This document shows, piece after piece, positions 34,977 through 44,375 of a stretch of 64,000 nucleotides of DNA (positions are counted from its first letter, which is position 1; the number at the start of each line of letters is the position of its first letter). The position numbers were made by a program, and so were the translations under genes. This DNA is from Bellilinea sp. (GTDB taxonomy: Bacteria; Chloroflexota; Anaerolineae; Anaerolineales; Anaerolineaceae). Location of the stretch: NCBI GenBank assembly GCA_026003615.1, contig BPHQ01000001.1, positions 496,001 to 560,000 on the forward strand, read 5' to 3'. The notes beneath the pieces are model-generated. The model was not told where the DNA came from, did no database searches, and saw nothing but the letters and a program-made list of their open reading frames with translations.

Positions 34977-36222
34977 TGGGCAATCTCCGTGTTTGAATAT
35001 ACTCGCCGGGCTTAACCTCGTTACCCGGATAATCTGATGATACCACATCCGTTCCAACTGTACCACCAGCATGCACGATTGTGCCATCGGGTACAAGGCT
35101 GTTGCGCCCAATCATAGCAAATTCCATATGGCCGTCGAGTTTTTCACCGATTTGACAATTCTTACCTACCTGAATCCGCTTATCCAGGATGGATCGCAGA
35201 ATACGGGTGTTTTGATCAACAATCGTATTTGTGAGGATGATCGAGTCTTCAATATGGCAGCCGGAGCGAATGACCACTCCTGGTGAAAGTACCGAACGGA
35301 TCACACTGGCACCTTCCTCAATCAGACAGCCATGGCATATCAAACTGTCTTCAACGGTGGAGCCTTTTTGGAGCAAGGCTGGCGGCCGCTCTTCCGTACG
35401 GGTGTGAATAATCCAGTCGGGGCGGTAGAGGTTGAAAACCGGCGGGTCGCATAAAAGATCCATGTGGGCTTGCCAGTAAGACTGCACCGTTCCAACATCC
35501 ATCCAGTAACCTTCGTAGCGGTAGGCAAACACCCTTCGGCCAGTTTCCACAAGCCGCGGAAGGATGTTTTTACCAAAGTCATGTTGAGAGTCCTGCATGA
35601 GGTGATCTTCCCACAACGCTTCGTTGAGGGTATTTAAATTGAACAAATAAATGCCCATGTTTGCCAGAGTCGATGGCGGATTCTCTGGTTTTTCAACGAA
35701 AGAAGTAATTCGATGATTTTCGTCAATGCCAACAATTCCAAAGCGAGAAGCTTCCTCAATGGGGACATTGATGACGGCCACGGTTACTTCCGCCTGATTT
35801 TGCTGGTGAAATTCGATCATTGGGTTGTAATCCATTGCGTAAATATGGTCACCGGAAAGGATGAGAATCGTATCAATGTTGCCGCGCTTAATAAAAGTAA
35901 AATTTTGTTGAACGGCGTCGGCTGTACCGACAAACCACGTTGAACCACGCGCGCGATAAGGGGTAAGAATCCGCACGCCCCCCGTAAAATCGCGGTTTAA
36001 ATCCCACGGGCCGCCGGCGCCAATGTGTTCAATCAAAGAATGCGGCCGGTATTGGGCTACCAGCATAACATCGAAAATGCGAGAATTGACACAATTCGAG
36101 AGGGGAAAATCAATGATGCGATATTTTCCAGCGAACGGCACGGCTGGTTTGGTGCGTTTGGCGGTCAAAACACTGAGGCGTGTGCCTTCGCCGCCGGCAA
36201 GTATCAGACTTCGGATTTTCAT
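34966..36222 (-). CDS. glgC: Glucose-1-phosphate adenylyltransferase
   Basis: 418 aa, normal length. Makes ADP-glucose, the committed step of glycogen synthesis. N-terminal nucleotide-binding LILAGGEGTRLSVLTAKRTKPAVPFAGKYRIIDFPLSN (in blocks), STWFVGTADAVQQNFTFIK, DHIYAMDYNPMI and FVEKPENPP; the C-terminal left-handed beta-helix (GCLIEEGASVIRSVLSPGV) has the allosteric region. It overlaps glgA by 4 nt. Confidence 0.96.
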   Translation of the reverse strand: MKIRSLILAGGEGTRLSVLTAKRTKPAVPFAGKYRIIDFPLSNCVNSRIFDVMLVAQYRPHSLIEHIGAGGPWDLNRDFTGGVRILTPYRARGSTWFVGTADAVQQNFTFIKRGNIDTILILSGDHIYAMDYNPMIEFHQQNQAEVTVAVINVPIEEASRFGIVGIDENHRITSFVEKPENPPSTLANMGIYLFNLNTLNEALWEDHLMQDSQHDFGKNILPRLVETGRRVFAYRYEGYWMDVGTVQSYWQAHMDLLCDPPVFNLYRPDWIIHTRTEERPPALLQKGSTVEDSLICHGCLIEEGASVIRSVLSPGVVIRSGCHIEDSIILTNTIVDQNTRILRSILDKRIQVGKNCQIGEKLDGHMEFAMIGRNSLVPDGTIVHAGGTVGTDVVSSDYPGNEVKPGEYIQTRRLPNEI

Positions 36223-37700
36223 TTGGTCTTCTCCGCAAGTTCGAGGTAAATTTTGGCATACTCAATGGCTGATTTTTCCCACGAAAAATCCTGCTGCATG
36301 CCGTTGCGTTGAATGATGCGCCAGGTTTCTGTGTTGGGGTAAAGATTTAAGGCGCGTTCCAGTGCAGCGATGAACGCCTGAGGAGAAGCCTCCTCAAACA
36401 AAAAGCCGGTGGATTGTTGGGGATCATCATGATCTTGAATGGTATCTCTCAGCCCGCCAGTAGCGCGAGCCAATGGGACACAGCCATATCGCATAGCAAT
36501 CATTTGTGCCAGGCCGCACGGTTCGTAACGGGAGGGCATGAGGAGTATATCACCTGAGGCATACATCCGACGGGCAAAACCGGCATCAAAGCGGATGATG
36601 GCACGCACCCGCTCAGGAAATTCGGCTTCCAAACTACGGCAGTCGCTCTCCAGCAGTGGATCACCCGTCCCAAGGAGGACGAGTTGCCACTTTGGGTTTG
36701 ACATATGGCGCAGTCCGGCGATGGCAATATCAATCCCCTTTTGTTGATCCAGTCGGCTGATGACGATGAGCAATGGAGTATCCGCTTCGACCGGCAAGCC
36801 CAAATCTTCCTGGAGGGTTTTCTTGTTGAGCGAACGTTTTTCGAGGGTCTCAACGGAGTACCGTTCAATCAACGCCGGATCGGTTTGGGGATTCCAGGCG
36901 TCCTGATCGAGACCGTTCAAGATTCCGGATATCGAGGAGCGACGGGTTTTGAGGAAATCCTGTAATCCACACCCGAACTCGGGGGTTAAGATTTCTCTGG
37001 CGTATCCGGGAGAAACGGCGACAATTCGATCGGCAGCCAGTAATCCTAATGGTAAGGGGAACAGGGTTGCCCATTTGGGCAACCGCTTGTCTTTAGAACG
37101 TGGAATGCCGTACTTAATCATTGCCTCTTCGGCATCTTTTCCCATAAACGGCAGATTGTGAATGGTGAGAACCTTACCGATACCTTGAAATTCGGGCTGA
37201 TCTTTCTGACGAATTTGTAAAGCATACAGGCTTGCGGCTGTGTGCCAGTCGTTAGCATGAATGATCTGCGGCCGCCAATCCAGATGTTTCATCATTTCCA
37301 AAACCGCCAACGAGAAGAAAACATATTTTTCCCCGTCCAGAGCAGCGTCACTGCTGTAAACGGGCATGTCCGGTAATATGGGAGGGCCTTCGATGAGGTA
37401 GACCGGCAAGCCATTCACTTCGGTTAAGAAGGCTTTGGCGGGCAGATCTTCTCCCGGGTGATCCACCAGAAAAGAGGCTACAAAACGGGGCTCGCGTACT
37501 TTCAGTTTAATTTCCTCGTGAAAGGGCAACACCAGTCGGACATCCATACGCGGACCCGGCCAGGCAGGAGGAATTAACTGACGCAGAGCGGGGGGAAGCG
37601 AGCCGGCTACATCTCCCAACCCCCCCACTTTAACCAGAGGTGCAGCTTCTGAAGCCAGAAACAAGACATTCAATGAGGATAGGTTTTCAGTTTTTGTCAT
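36219..37700 (-). CDS. glgA: Glycogen synthase (ADP-glucose)
   Basis: About 493 aa, GT5. Elongates alpha-1,4-glucan from ADP-glucose. N-terminal KVGGLGDVAGSLPPALR (family K-x-G-G-L), HANDWHTA, VSPGYAREILTPEFGCGLQ, and the C-terminal ISRLDQQKGIDI and RYEPCGLAQMIAMRYG with the catalytic Glu. The start is uncertain: ATG 37700 aligns best and has GGAG 11 nt upstream, but an in-frame GTG at 37736 overlaps the stop of the preceding gene and an ATG at 37724 also exists. Coupled to glgC by a 4-nt overlap. Confidence 0.92.
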   Translation of the reverse strand: MTKTENLSSLNVLFLASEAAPLVKVGGLGDVAGSLPPALRQLIPPAWPGPRMDVRLVLPFHEEIKLKVREPRFVASFLVDHPGEDLPAKAFLTEVNGLPVYLIEGPPILPDMPVYSSDAALDGEKYVFFSLAVLEMMKHLDWRPQIIHANDWHTAASLYALQIRQKDQPEFQGIGKVLTIHNLPFMGKDAEEAMIKYGIPRSKDKRLPKWATLFPLPLGLLAADRIVAVSPGYAREILTPEFGCGLQDFLKTRRSSISGILNGLDQDAWNPQTDPALIERYSVETLEKRSLNKKTLQEDLGLPVEADTPLLIVISRLDQQKGIDIAIAGLRHMSNPKWQLVLLGTGDPLLESDCRSLEAEFPERVRAIIRFDAGFARRMYASGDILLMPSRYEPCGLAQMIAMRYGCVPLARATGGLRDTIQDHDDPQQSTGFLFEEASPQAFIAALERALNLYPNTETWRIIQRNGMQQDFSWEKSAIEYAKIYLELAEKTK

Positions 37701-37732
37701 CCAGGCTCGTTCTCCTTCGATCATTTCAATGA

Positions 37733-39712
37733 TCACGCCTTGACTAATTCGATATAATCCTGAGAGATGGTCTCTTGCGGGGATGCGCCTAATTTTTCTA
37801 ATATTTCAACCAGCAAGCGGGATTTCAATTCGGCATCTTTGCGGCTCCATGTGCGGCTCTTGATTTCGAGAAAATTACCCAATTCAGGTTTTTGGACATG
37901 ATCCAGATTGATGAAAAATTCGGTGTCTCGATAGCGTACCAGATAGCGCAAACGTTCTTTTTCAATTTCTGTTTCGCTGATGGGTTTGAAGTATTCGCGG
38001 TAAAAACGCAAACTTTGGGTGGCGGTCGCTAAATACCGGCTGCGGGAAAGCAGCACTTTTTGTGGAAAGGAGTGTTCACGGGTAGGTCCAATCAGCGTCA
38101 AGCGAGTGCGCACCCGGCTGATCTCCCCTGTTGGAGTGATGAAGTGATCTTCCCGATAACGCAGGCGCGCTTCTTCGGGCGGGGGAAAGTTAAAATACAC
38201 ATCGTATTCCCGGTAGTGGCGGGTGCGTATAATTTCAAAAGCGGAGTCATGCAGCCGTTCTTGAATTGCGAGGATGTCTTCCACCGGGACTTTGACTTGA
38301 ACTTCAAACGATTCTTCTTCTTCGGTGGCTTCACCCAGCGCCAATAATTTGGAAAGCAGCGATTTTTCGCGTTGAATGAGGAAAATGTCAATCCGATGGG
38401 CATAATCTTCGGCTTCGCGCAGCATTTCCTCCTCGTTGAGGGTGAGCAGCTGGCGGTCGCGCATCAACCATTGACCGTTGACCATTACATCGGTCACGTC
38501 CATTGCCTTGGCAGCATAAATCACCTGAGAATAAATACCCTGTGGGTCGCGTTGGAAGCGCGGAGAGTTATGGACGGCTGCCAAATCTAACAGGATTAAA
38601 TCGGCGCGTTTGCCGGCTTCAATCGAGCCGGTCAAATGCCCAACGTGCAAGGCTTTTGCCCCCTTGCAAGTTGCCATGGCTAAAGTCTCCATTGCAGGCA
38701 AAGCGGTTGGATCGCCGCTCGAACCCTTTGCCAGAAAAGACGCCAGACGCATTTCTTCGAACATATCCAGATCATTGTTGGAGGCAGGCCCATCTGTGCC
38801 GATGCCTACATTGAGGCCCAATTCCAGCATCTTCTTAACCGGAGCAATACCTGAGGCTAATTTGAGGTTTGAAGATGGGTTATGGGCTACGCCTGTGTTG
38901 TAGTGTTGAAATGTGCGCATTTCGCCCTCATCCACATGCACACAATGGGCGGCAATGACTTTGGCATCCAGTAAACCTAATTTTTTGACAAATGGGACAA
39001 CCGGCATACCCTGTTCCCGGCGCATATTTTCAACTTCCTGGGCTGTTTCGGAAAGATGGATGTGAAGCGGAACATCCAGGTCAATGGCCAGTTGCGCACA
39101 GGCTCGCAGGATTTCATCCGTGCAGGTATAGGGGGCATGAGGAGCAACAGATGGGATAATCAGCGGATGATTCTTCCAACGTTGGATGTAGTCGCGTGCA
39201 TAGGCAAGGGATTCCTCATAGGATTGAGCATCCGGGCTTGGAAACTTTAACACCGTTTGACCGCAAATCCCGCGTAGACCAGCCTGAGCGGTGGCTTTGG
39301 CGACGTCCTCTTCGAAATAATACATATCCGCAAAAGTGGTTACACCGCCCCGAATCATCTCAGCACAAGCCAAACCGGTTCCCAAACGGACAAAATCGGG
39401 GGAGACAAACTCCCGCTCGACCGGCATCATGTATCCCAAAAGCCAGACATCCAGACGTAAATCATCCGCAAGACCGCGCAACAGGGTCATGGGTACGTGA
39501 GTGTGAGCATTGACCAGACCCGGCATGAGAATTTTTCCACCACAATCTATGACCTGGTCGGCGGAGTATTGCTGTATGATTTTATTCTGGTGACCGACAG
39601 CGACAATATGATCCTGTTGAATCACAATCGCGCCGGGTTCGTATAGATTAAATTGGTTGTCCATGGATACAACAATGGCGTTCTTTAGGATTAGATCGGC
39701 TGAAGGTATCAT
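37733..39712 (-). CDS. MTA/SAH deaminase-type amidohydrolase fused to a CYTH domain
   Basis: 659 aa. Residues 1-440 are a metal-dependent amidohydrolase of the MtaD/TrzA group (GLVNAHTHVPMTLLRGLADD with HxH, then HIHLSETAQE, HCVHVDE, GTDGPASNNDLDMFEEMR), which deaminates methylthioadenosine or S-adenosylhomocysteine. Residues about 470-655 are a CYTH tunnel fold (FEVQVKV, RLRYREDHF, RVRTRLTLIGPT, FLEIKSRTW), the fold of thiamine-triphosphatases and class IV cyclases. The first CYTH motif reads EVQVK, not the usual ExExK. The start at 39712 sits in an ATGA overlap with the CinA-like gene. The partnership of the two domains is unexplained. Confidence 0.85.
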   Translation of the reverse strand: MIPSADLILKNAIVVSMDNQFNLYEPGAIVIQQDHIVAVGHQNKIIQQYSADQVIDCGGKILMPGLVNAHTHVPMTLLRGLADDLRLDVWLLGYMMPVEREFVSPDFVRLGTGLACAEMIRGGVTTFADMYYFEEDVAKATAQAGLRGICGQTVLKFPSPDAQSYEESLAYARDYIQRWKNHPLIIPSVAPHAPYTCTDEILRACAQLAIDLDVPLHIHLSETAQEVENMRREQGMPVVPFVKKLGLLDAKVIAAHCVHVDEGEMRTFQHYNTGVAHNPSSNLKLASGIAPVKKMLELGLNVGIGTDGPASNNDLDMFEEMRLASFLAKGSSGDPTALPAMETLAMATCKGAKALHVGHLTGSIEAGKRADLILLDLAAVHNSPRFQRDPQGIYSQVIYAAKAMDVTDVMVNGQWLMRDRQLLTLNEEEMLREAEDYAHRIDIFLIQREKSLLSKLLALGEATEEEESFEVQVKVPVEDILAIQERLHDSAFEIIRTRHYREYDVYFNFPPPEEARLRYREDHFITPTGEISRVRTRLTLIGPTREHSFPQKVLLSRSRYLATATQSLRFYREYFKPISETEIEKERLRYLVRYRDTEFFINLDHVQKPELGNFLEIKSRTWSRKDAELKSRLLVEILEKLGASPQETISQDYIELVKA

Positions 39713-40881
39713 AAGTTTTCTACTCCGGATGAATTTGAAGGCAGACGACGGCGTAAAAATTCCAGCATTGTACGCAACGCCCACATGCCGCTTAACGAAG
39801 GTGGACCGCCGTATGAACGATTAATTTCCTCTGTTTCCTGAGGCGTACGTAAGAAAATGGTCAACTGCTGCTGTTCATCGCCGCGCTTGAGGCTGGCGAG
39901 TAGCGCAACCTGGCTTTGCTGGAAAATCGGATTTTGTTGATGGGAATCTAAGAGGGTATTCAGATCCGTGTATGGTGAAAAGCACAAGGATTTTGGGGTA
40001 AGTACGATGGTTTCGAGCCTCTTTTTAATCTCTTCTGGAAAACCTGCAACAGCGATGAAGATCTCCCAATTGCATTCTCGGAGTTTTTCGGCAACAACCT
40101 GTTCTAATTTTTGTTCATTAACCCCAAAGATGGCAAACCCCATCCGTTCGTAAATTTGACGGACGGTTTTCTGAATCATCTCGTCGGCTTCTTCAATGGA
40201 GGTGGCCTTTGCGGTGATGCGAATATCCACCTGTCCGGGGTGAGCGAGCAGCCCAACGGTTGGATTGGATTGCTTTTCCAAATCGGCTATCCATTCATCC
40301 ACTTGGGATTCACCAACTCCCGCAGCATGTAAGACATAAGCACAAATCACCTCGTGTAAATCATATTTTGAGCGGAGGAGGGGCACCACCGATTGAGTGA
40401 GGATCGTTTCCATCTCGCTGGGTACGCCCGGCAAGCAGATGATTAGTTTGTCTCCCAAGGGATAATAAAATGCCGGTGCAGTCCCAACGGGGTTAGTAAT
40501 GGCAACCGCTCCTTCCGGTAAATAGGCTTGGCGCCGATTATTTTCCGTGGGCTGGCGATTGTAACGGCGGAAGCGCTCCTGGATTTGTTCCCACAATTCG
40601 GGATGAAAGATCAGTTCGCTGTTGGTGGCTAATCCAATAGCTTCCCGGGTAGGATCATCCACCGTGGGTCCTAAACCGCCAGTGGTGATTACAATTTGGG
40701 CACGCGAGAGGGATTCGCCAATGGCTTCGGCAATCCGCGCAGCGTTATCTCCAACGATCATGGTACGGTAAATATCTACCCCATAATCGCGTAGGGTGCG
40801 GGCAATGAATGCAGTGTTGGTGTCAAGCGATTCACCTAACAGCAATTCGGTACCAATAGCAATGATTTCAGCAGCAGGCAT
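39709..40881 (-). CDS. cinA: CinA-like protein with degenerate C-terminal amidase domain
   Basis: 390 aa. The N-terminal half is a clear MoaB-like COG1058 domain (AEIIAIGTELLLGESLDTNT, TTGGLGPTVDDPTREAI, ICLPGVPSEMETI), linked to ADP-ribose pyrophosphatase activity in some species. The KH-like middle follows. The C-terminal domain, normally a nicotinamide-nucleotide amidase with AESCTGG, starts like the family (LEQVVAEKLRECNWE) but reads IFIAVAGFPEEI where AESCTGG is expected, so the catalytic Ser-Cys motif is missing. No clear Shine-Dalgarno sequence; first gene of the glycogen run. Confidence 0.85.
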   Translation of the reverse strand: MPAAEIIAIGTELLLGESLDTNTAFIARTLRDYGVDIYRTMIVGDNAARIAEAIGESLSRAQIVITTGGLGPTVDDPTREAIGLATNSELIFHPELWEQIQERFRRYNRQPTENNRRQAYLPEGAVAITNPVGTAPAFYYPLGDKLIICLPGVPSEMETILTQSVVPLLRSKYDLHEVICAYVLHAAGVGESQVDEWIADLEKQSNPTVGLLAHPGQVDIRITAKATSIEEADEMIQKTVRQIYERMGFAIFGVNEQKLEQVVAEKLRECNWEIFIAVAGFPEEIKKRLETIVLTPKSLCFSPYTDLNTLLDSHQQNPIFQQSQVALLASLKRGDEQQQLTIFLRTPQETEEINRSYGGPPSLSGMWALRTMLEFLRRRLPSNSSGVENL

Positions 40882-41021
40882 AGGTCCGGGTTTTGATTAA
40901 AATAAAGGGAGTGATTAAACCTTTCTCAAAGTTTAGCACAAAACCCTCTTCCGGCAAAACCGGATGAGATATTGAGATCGGGCCGACAAAAAATCAATCG
41001 TCCAATTAGAATGAGGATTGC

Positions 41022-41387
41022 GTGAAAACTTACCGTCAAAAAATAGGATCTTGGGGTGAGTTAGTGGCTGCCAATTGCATCCGTGCTGCAGGTTTTTCCC
41101 TGATTGCTCAAAATGTTCGCACCCCTTATGGTGAAATTGACCTGATAGCCCAACGAGGACAGACCATCGTATTCTTCGAGGTGAAAACGCGCAGCACGGA
41201 TGATTTTGGAAATCCAGAGGAAGCTGTGGATAGTAAAAAGATTGAGCATTTAGTCAGCGCTGCTCAATTTTTTATCCAACAACACCCCGCTTTTATGGGG
41301 GAGTGGCGGATTGACCTTATTGCGATTCGTGGTAGATTAGGGGAAAAAGACCCGGAAATTGAGTGGTTTGAAAATGTTGCCAACTGA
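41022..41387 (+). CDS. yraN: UPF0102 (YraN-family) nuclease-like protein
   Basis: 121 aa, family length. A small RNase-H/PD-(D/E)XK-like endonuclease fold of uncertain function. GSWGELVAANCIRAAGFSLIAQNVRTPYGEIDLIAQ (in blocks) with Glu, Asp and FFEVKTRS carry the ExK motif. Initiates at GTG with AGGA 5 nt upstream. It overlaps miaA by 14 nt if miaA begins at 41374. Divergent from the CinA-like gene; the 140-nt gap contains no convincing promoter I could mark. Confidence 0.9.
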   Translation: MKTYRQKIGSWGELVAANCIRAAGFSLIAQNVRTPYGEIDLIAQRGQTIVFFEVKTRSTDDFGNPEEAVDSKKIEHLVSAAQFFIQQHPAFMGEWRIDLIAIRGRLGEKDPEIEWFENVAN

Positions 41388-42321
41388 TCCTGTTAAACCC
41401 TTGATCGTTATTGTGGGGCCTACTGCCGTTGGAAAAACAGAAACAGCCATCGAATTAGCCGAAGAATTCAACGGGGAAATTGTTTCAGCGGATTCACGGC
41501 TCTTCTATCGGGGAATGGACATCGGAACAGCCAAGCCTTCTCTGGAGGAAAGGCGGCGAGTTCCCCATCACTTGATTGATGTTGCGGAGCCCACTGAAAC
41601 GTGGAGTTTGGCGGTTTTCAAAAACGCGGCGAAACAAGCGATTGCCGAAATTCACGCTCGCAACCGTTTACCATTTCTGGTTGGAGGAACCGGCCAGTAT
41701 ATTACAGCCTTGCTCGAAGATTGGTCTGTGCCGGCTCAACATCCCGACACGAAGTTGAGGGATGTGTTAGAACAGTGGGCAAAAGTCATCGGAAATGAGG
41801 CAATCTATCAAAAACTGGTGATCTTAGACCCACAAGCTGCCGCAACCATTGATCCGCGCAATCTTCGCCGCACGATTCGCGCCTTAGAGGTCATCTTGAA
41901 AACGGGTAAGCGGTTTTCAGAGCAGCGCTTCAAGGGAAAGTCTCTCTATCAAGTGCTGAAAATTGGTTTGAAAAGACCACGTCAGGTATTATACCAACGA
42001 ATAGATCAGCGGATAGATCAAATGATTGAAGCCGGGTTGGTCAATGAAGTTAACCATCTGCTTGAACGCGGTCTGGAAGCCAACTCTCTGGTTTTTTCAA
42101 CCATCGGGTACCGTGAGATTGTGTCTTACCTTCAGGGGAAGGTCTCTCTGAATGAAGCAATTGGTCTAATCAGGAAAAATACCCGTCAATTTGTACGCCG
42201 ACAGGCAAATTGGTTCAAAGAAACTGACCCGCAAATCCACTGGTTTGATATGAATGAAAAAACCACCCGTGAAGTTGCTGGATTGATTCACGGGTGGTTG
42301 AAAGCGAATTGGGAAAATTAA
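41374..42321 (+). CDS. miaA: tRNA dimethylallyltransferase MiaA
   Basis: 315 aa. Adds the isopentenyl group to A37 of tRNAs reading UNN codons. Walker [54 protein letters not shown] and [18 protein letters not shown] are family blocks. The ATG at 41374 is taken as start; an upstream TTG exists. The stop overlaps the ftsH stop by 4 nt in convergent orientation. Confidence 0.95.
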   Translation: MLPTDPVKPLIVIVGPTAVGKTETAIELAEEFNGEIVSADSRLFYRGMDIGTAKPSLEERRRVPHHLIDVAEPTETWSLAVFKNAAKQAIAEIHARNRLPFLVGGTGQYITALLEDWSVPAQHPDTKLRDVLEQWAKVIGNEAIYQKLVILDPQAAATIDPRNLRRTIRALEVILKTGKRFSEQRFKGKSLYQVLKIGLKRPRQVLYQRIDQRIDQMIEAGLVNEVNHLLERGLEANSLVFSTIGYREIVSYLQGKVSLNEAIGLIRKNTRQFVRRQANWFKETDPQIHWFDMNEKTTREVAGLIHGWLKANWEN

Positions 42322-44177
42322 TTGTTGGCTGCCATTGCCGGCACACCGCTCCGCTTGGGGACGGGGGGCGGAAAGATTCGCTCAAATTCCTCGCGGGAAA
42401 TCGTTTCAACTTCCAGCAGGCGCTGGGCAACTGCATCGAGTTTGTCGCGGTATTCGATGAGGATTTGACGAGCTTGCTGGTAAGCTTCATTGACCAGACG
42501 ACGAACTTCGGCATCAATCTGCTCGGCGACGGCTTCAGAATAATCGCGTTGCTCCGAAATTTCCCGACCAAGGAAGATTAATTCTTCTTTTTGCCCATAA
42601 ACCATCGGACCCATTTCGCGGCTCATTCCTAATCGAGTCACCATGGTGCGGGCTATTTGGGTAACCCGTTCAATGTCGTTGCCCGCTCCAGAGGTGATGT
42701 CGTCAAAGACGATTTCTTCAGCGGCGCGTCCGCCCAATAAACCGACCATTTGGGCAATTAGTTTCTTGCGCGGGATGATCGTTCGATCTTCAGTAGGCAG
42801 TGCAATGGTGTAGCCGCCAGCCATTCCGCGAGCGATAATCGTGACTTTTTGGACGGGATCATGATCCGGAAGGGCGTTCATTACCACCGCGTGTCCGGCT
42901 TCGTGATAGGCAATGATGCGTTTTTCCTCATCGCTGATCAGGCGACTCTTGCGTTCCGGCCCGGCGATGACGCGTTCGATGGCTTCTTCGAACTCGGCCT
43001 GCGAGATGCTCTTCTTGTTACGGCGGGCGGCCAGGATGGCGGCTTCGTTAACGAGGTTTTCTAAATCGGCACCCACAAAACCGGGAGTTGCGCGTGCCAG
43101 CACGCTGAGATCCACGTTGGGTTCAAGGGGTTTTCCTTTTACATGCACTTTGAGAATAGCTTCCCGTCCGCGAACGTCCGGGCGGTCCAACACGACCCGC
43201 CGGTCAAAGCGACCGGGACGCAATAAAGCCGGGTCGAGAATATCCGGCCGATTGGTTGCCGCCATAATGATGATGTTGGTGTCGGTATCAAAGCCATCCA
43301 TTTCAACCAGCATCTGGTTGAGGGTTTGTTCACGTTCATCGTGACTACCTCCCAGTCCAGCCCCGCGCTGTCGTCCCACCGCATCAATTTCATCCACGAA
43401 GACGATGCAGGGGGAATGGCGTTTGGCCTGATCGAACAGGTCACGCACGCGACTGGCACCAACACCTACGAACATTTCAACAAATTCTGAACCGGAAATT
43501 GAAAAGAATGGAACGCCGGCTTCACCAGAAACTGCTTTCGCCAGCAAAGTCTTCCCAGTACCGGGCGGGCCGACCAGTAATACCCCTTTGGGTATGCGTG
43601 CGCCTAATTGGATGAACTTTTGAGGCTCGCGAAGAAATTCGACTACTTCTTTCAATTCCTCTTTGGCTTCTTCCACACCAGCAACATCCGCAAAGGTGAC
43701 GGTGGGATGATCGCCGGTGAACATGCGCGCCCGCGATTTTCCAAAGGACATGGCAGCATTATTACTGCCTTGAGCCTGTCGAAAGATGAAGAAGAAGGCA
43801 CCGATCAGAATCAGGAATGGCAAAATGTAACCCAGAGCAGTCAACACACCCACCCAAGCGCTGGGTGGCTTGATGATGATTTTGATGCGTTCAGGGTGCA
43901 GTTGTTCCTGAGTTACGCCCAAATTAAGCAGCTGTTCGACCAATGTTGCGGAAGGTTCCTTTGTGGAAAGCGCTTCGCTCAGGTCTTTATAAGTAATCTT
44001 CAGGCGGTTGTCATCCTCTTCAATTTTTGTAACCCGCTGATTTTTGATGTCTTCTGCCAGCTGGTTGATGGAAACTTCGGAGGTGCTGCTCCGCTGGCTG
44101 AAGCTATACATCACCATTGCGATGATGGCTACAAACAACAGCAGGTAGACGACATAAGATTGGTTGCGTGAGCTCAC
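42318..44177 (-). CDS. ftsH: ATP-dependent zinc metalloprotease FtsH
   Basis: 619 aa. Membrane-bound AAA protease for damaged or regulatory membrane proteins. Two N-terminal transmembrane helices (about 9-27 and 114-134), AAA domain with Walker [15 protein letters not shown], Walker [16 protein letters not shown] region [21 protein letters not shown], and zinc motif HEAGH. Starts at GTG 44177 (an ATG one base earlier is out of frame and meets a stop), with GGAGG 5 nt before it. An extended -10 TGGTATAAT lies at 44237-44245 (minus). Confidence 0.97.
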   Translation of the reverse strand: MSSRNQSYVVYLLLFVAIIAMVMYSFSQRSSTSEVSINQLAEDIKNQRVTKIEEDDNRLKITYKDLSEALSTKEPSATLVEQLLNLGVTQEQLHPERIKIIIKPPSAWVGVLTALGYILPFLILIGAFFFIFRQAQGSNNAAMSFGKSRARMFTGDHPTVTFADVAGVEEAKEELKEVVEFLREPQKFIQLGARIPKGVLLVGPPGTGKTLLAKAVSGEAGVPFFSISGSEFVEMFVGVGASRVRDLFDQAKRHSPCIVFVDEIDAVGRQRGAGLGGSHDEREQTLNQMLVEMDGFDTDTNIIIMAATNRPDILDPALLRPGRFDRRVVLDRPDVRGREAILKVHVKGKPLEPNVDLSVLARATPGFVGADLENLVNEAAILAARRNKKSISQAEFEEAIERVIAGPERKSRLISDEEKRIIAYHEAGHAVVMNALPDHDPVQKVTIIARGMAGGYTIALPTEDRTIIPRKKLIAQMVGLLGGRAAEEIVFDDITSGAGNDIERVTQIARTMVTRLGMSREMGPMVYGQKEELIFLGREISEQRDYSEAVAEQIDAEVRRLVNEAYQQARQILIEYRDKLDAVAQRLLEVETISREEFERIFPPPVPKRSGVPAMAANN

Positions 44178-44236
44178 ATAAACCTCCAGATTAAAGTGAA
44201 ACCCATCAAGGCTAATTGCCTTTATTGTTGGTAGGA

Positions 44237-44245
44237 ATTATACCA
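44237..44245 (-). promoter_or_regulatory. Extended -10 promoter for ftsH
   Basis: Reads TGGTATAAT on the minus strand, a full extended -10 element. No good -35 is present, as expected for that class. About 60 nt of leader to the GTG at 44177. Confidence 0.6.
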
Positions 44246-44308
44246 ATCTATCAATGCCCCTGCCAGTCTGTGAATAAGGATTGGGGTGGTTTTTATACAA
44301 CTCTTATG

Positions 44309-44337
44309 TTGACGGAATGAATTTCTCTGTCTATACT
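44309..44337 (+). promoter_or_regulatory. Promoter for the 44376 membrane protein
   Basis: TTGACG (44309-44314), 17-nt spacer, TATACT (44332-44337). Near-consensus. GGAGG precedes the ATG at 44376. Confidence 0.7.
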
Positions 44338-44375
44338 GGTTATAGCGGCATACCAGGTGATCATGGAGGTGAAAA

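Noticed and set aside
34966-35111. Longer malQ start at 35111
   Set aside because: Would place 45 non-conserved residues inside glgC; the conserved MKFERAAGIILHPTS start is at 34976.
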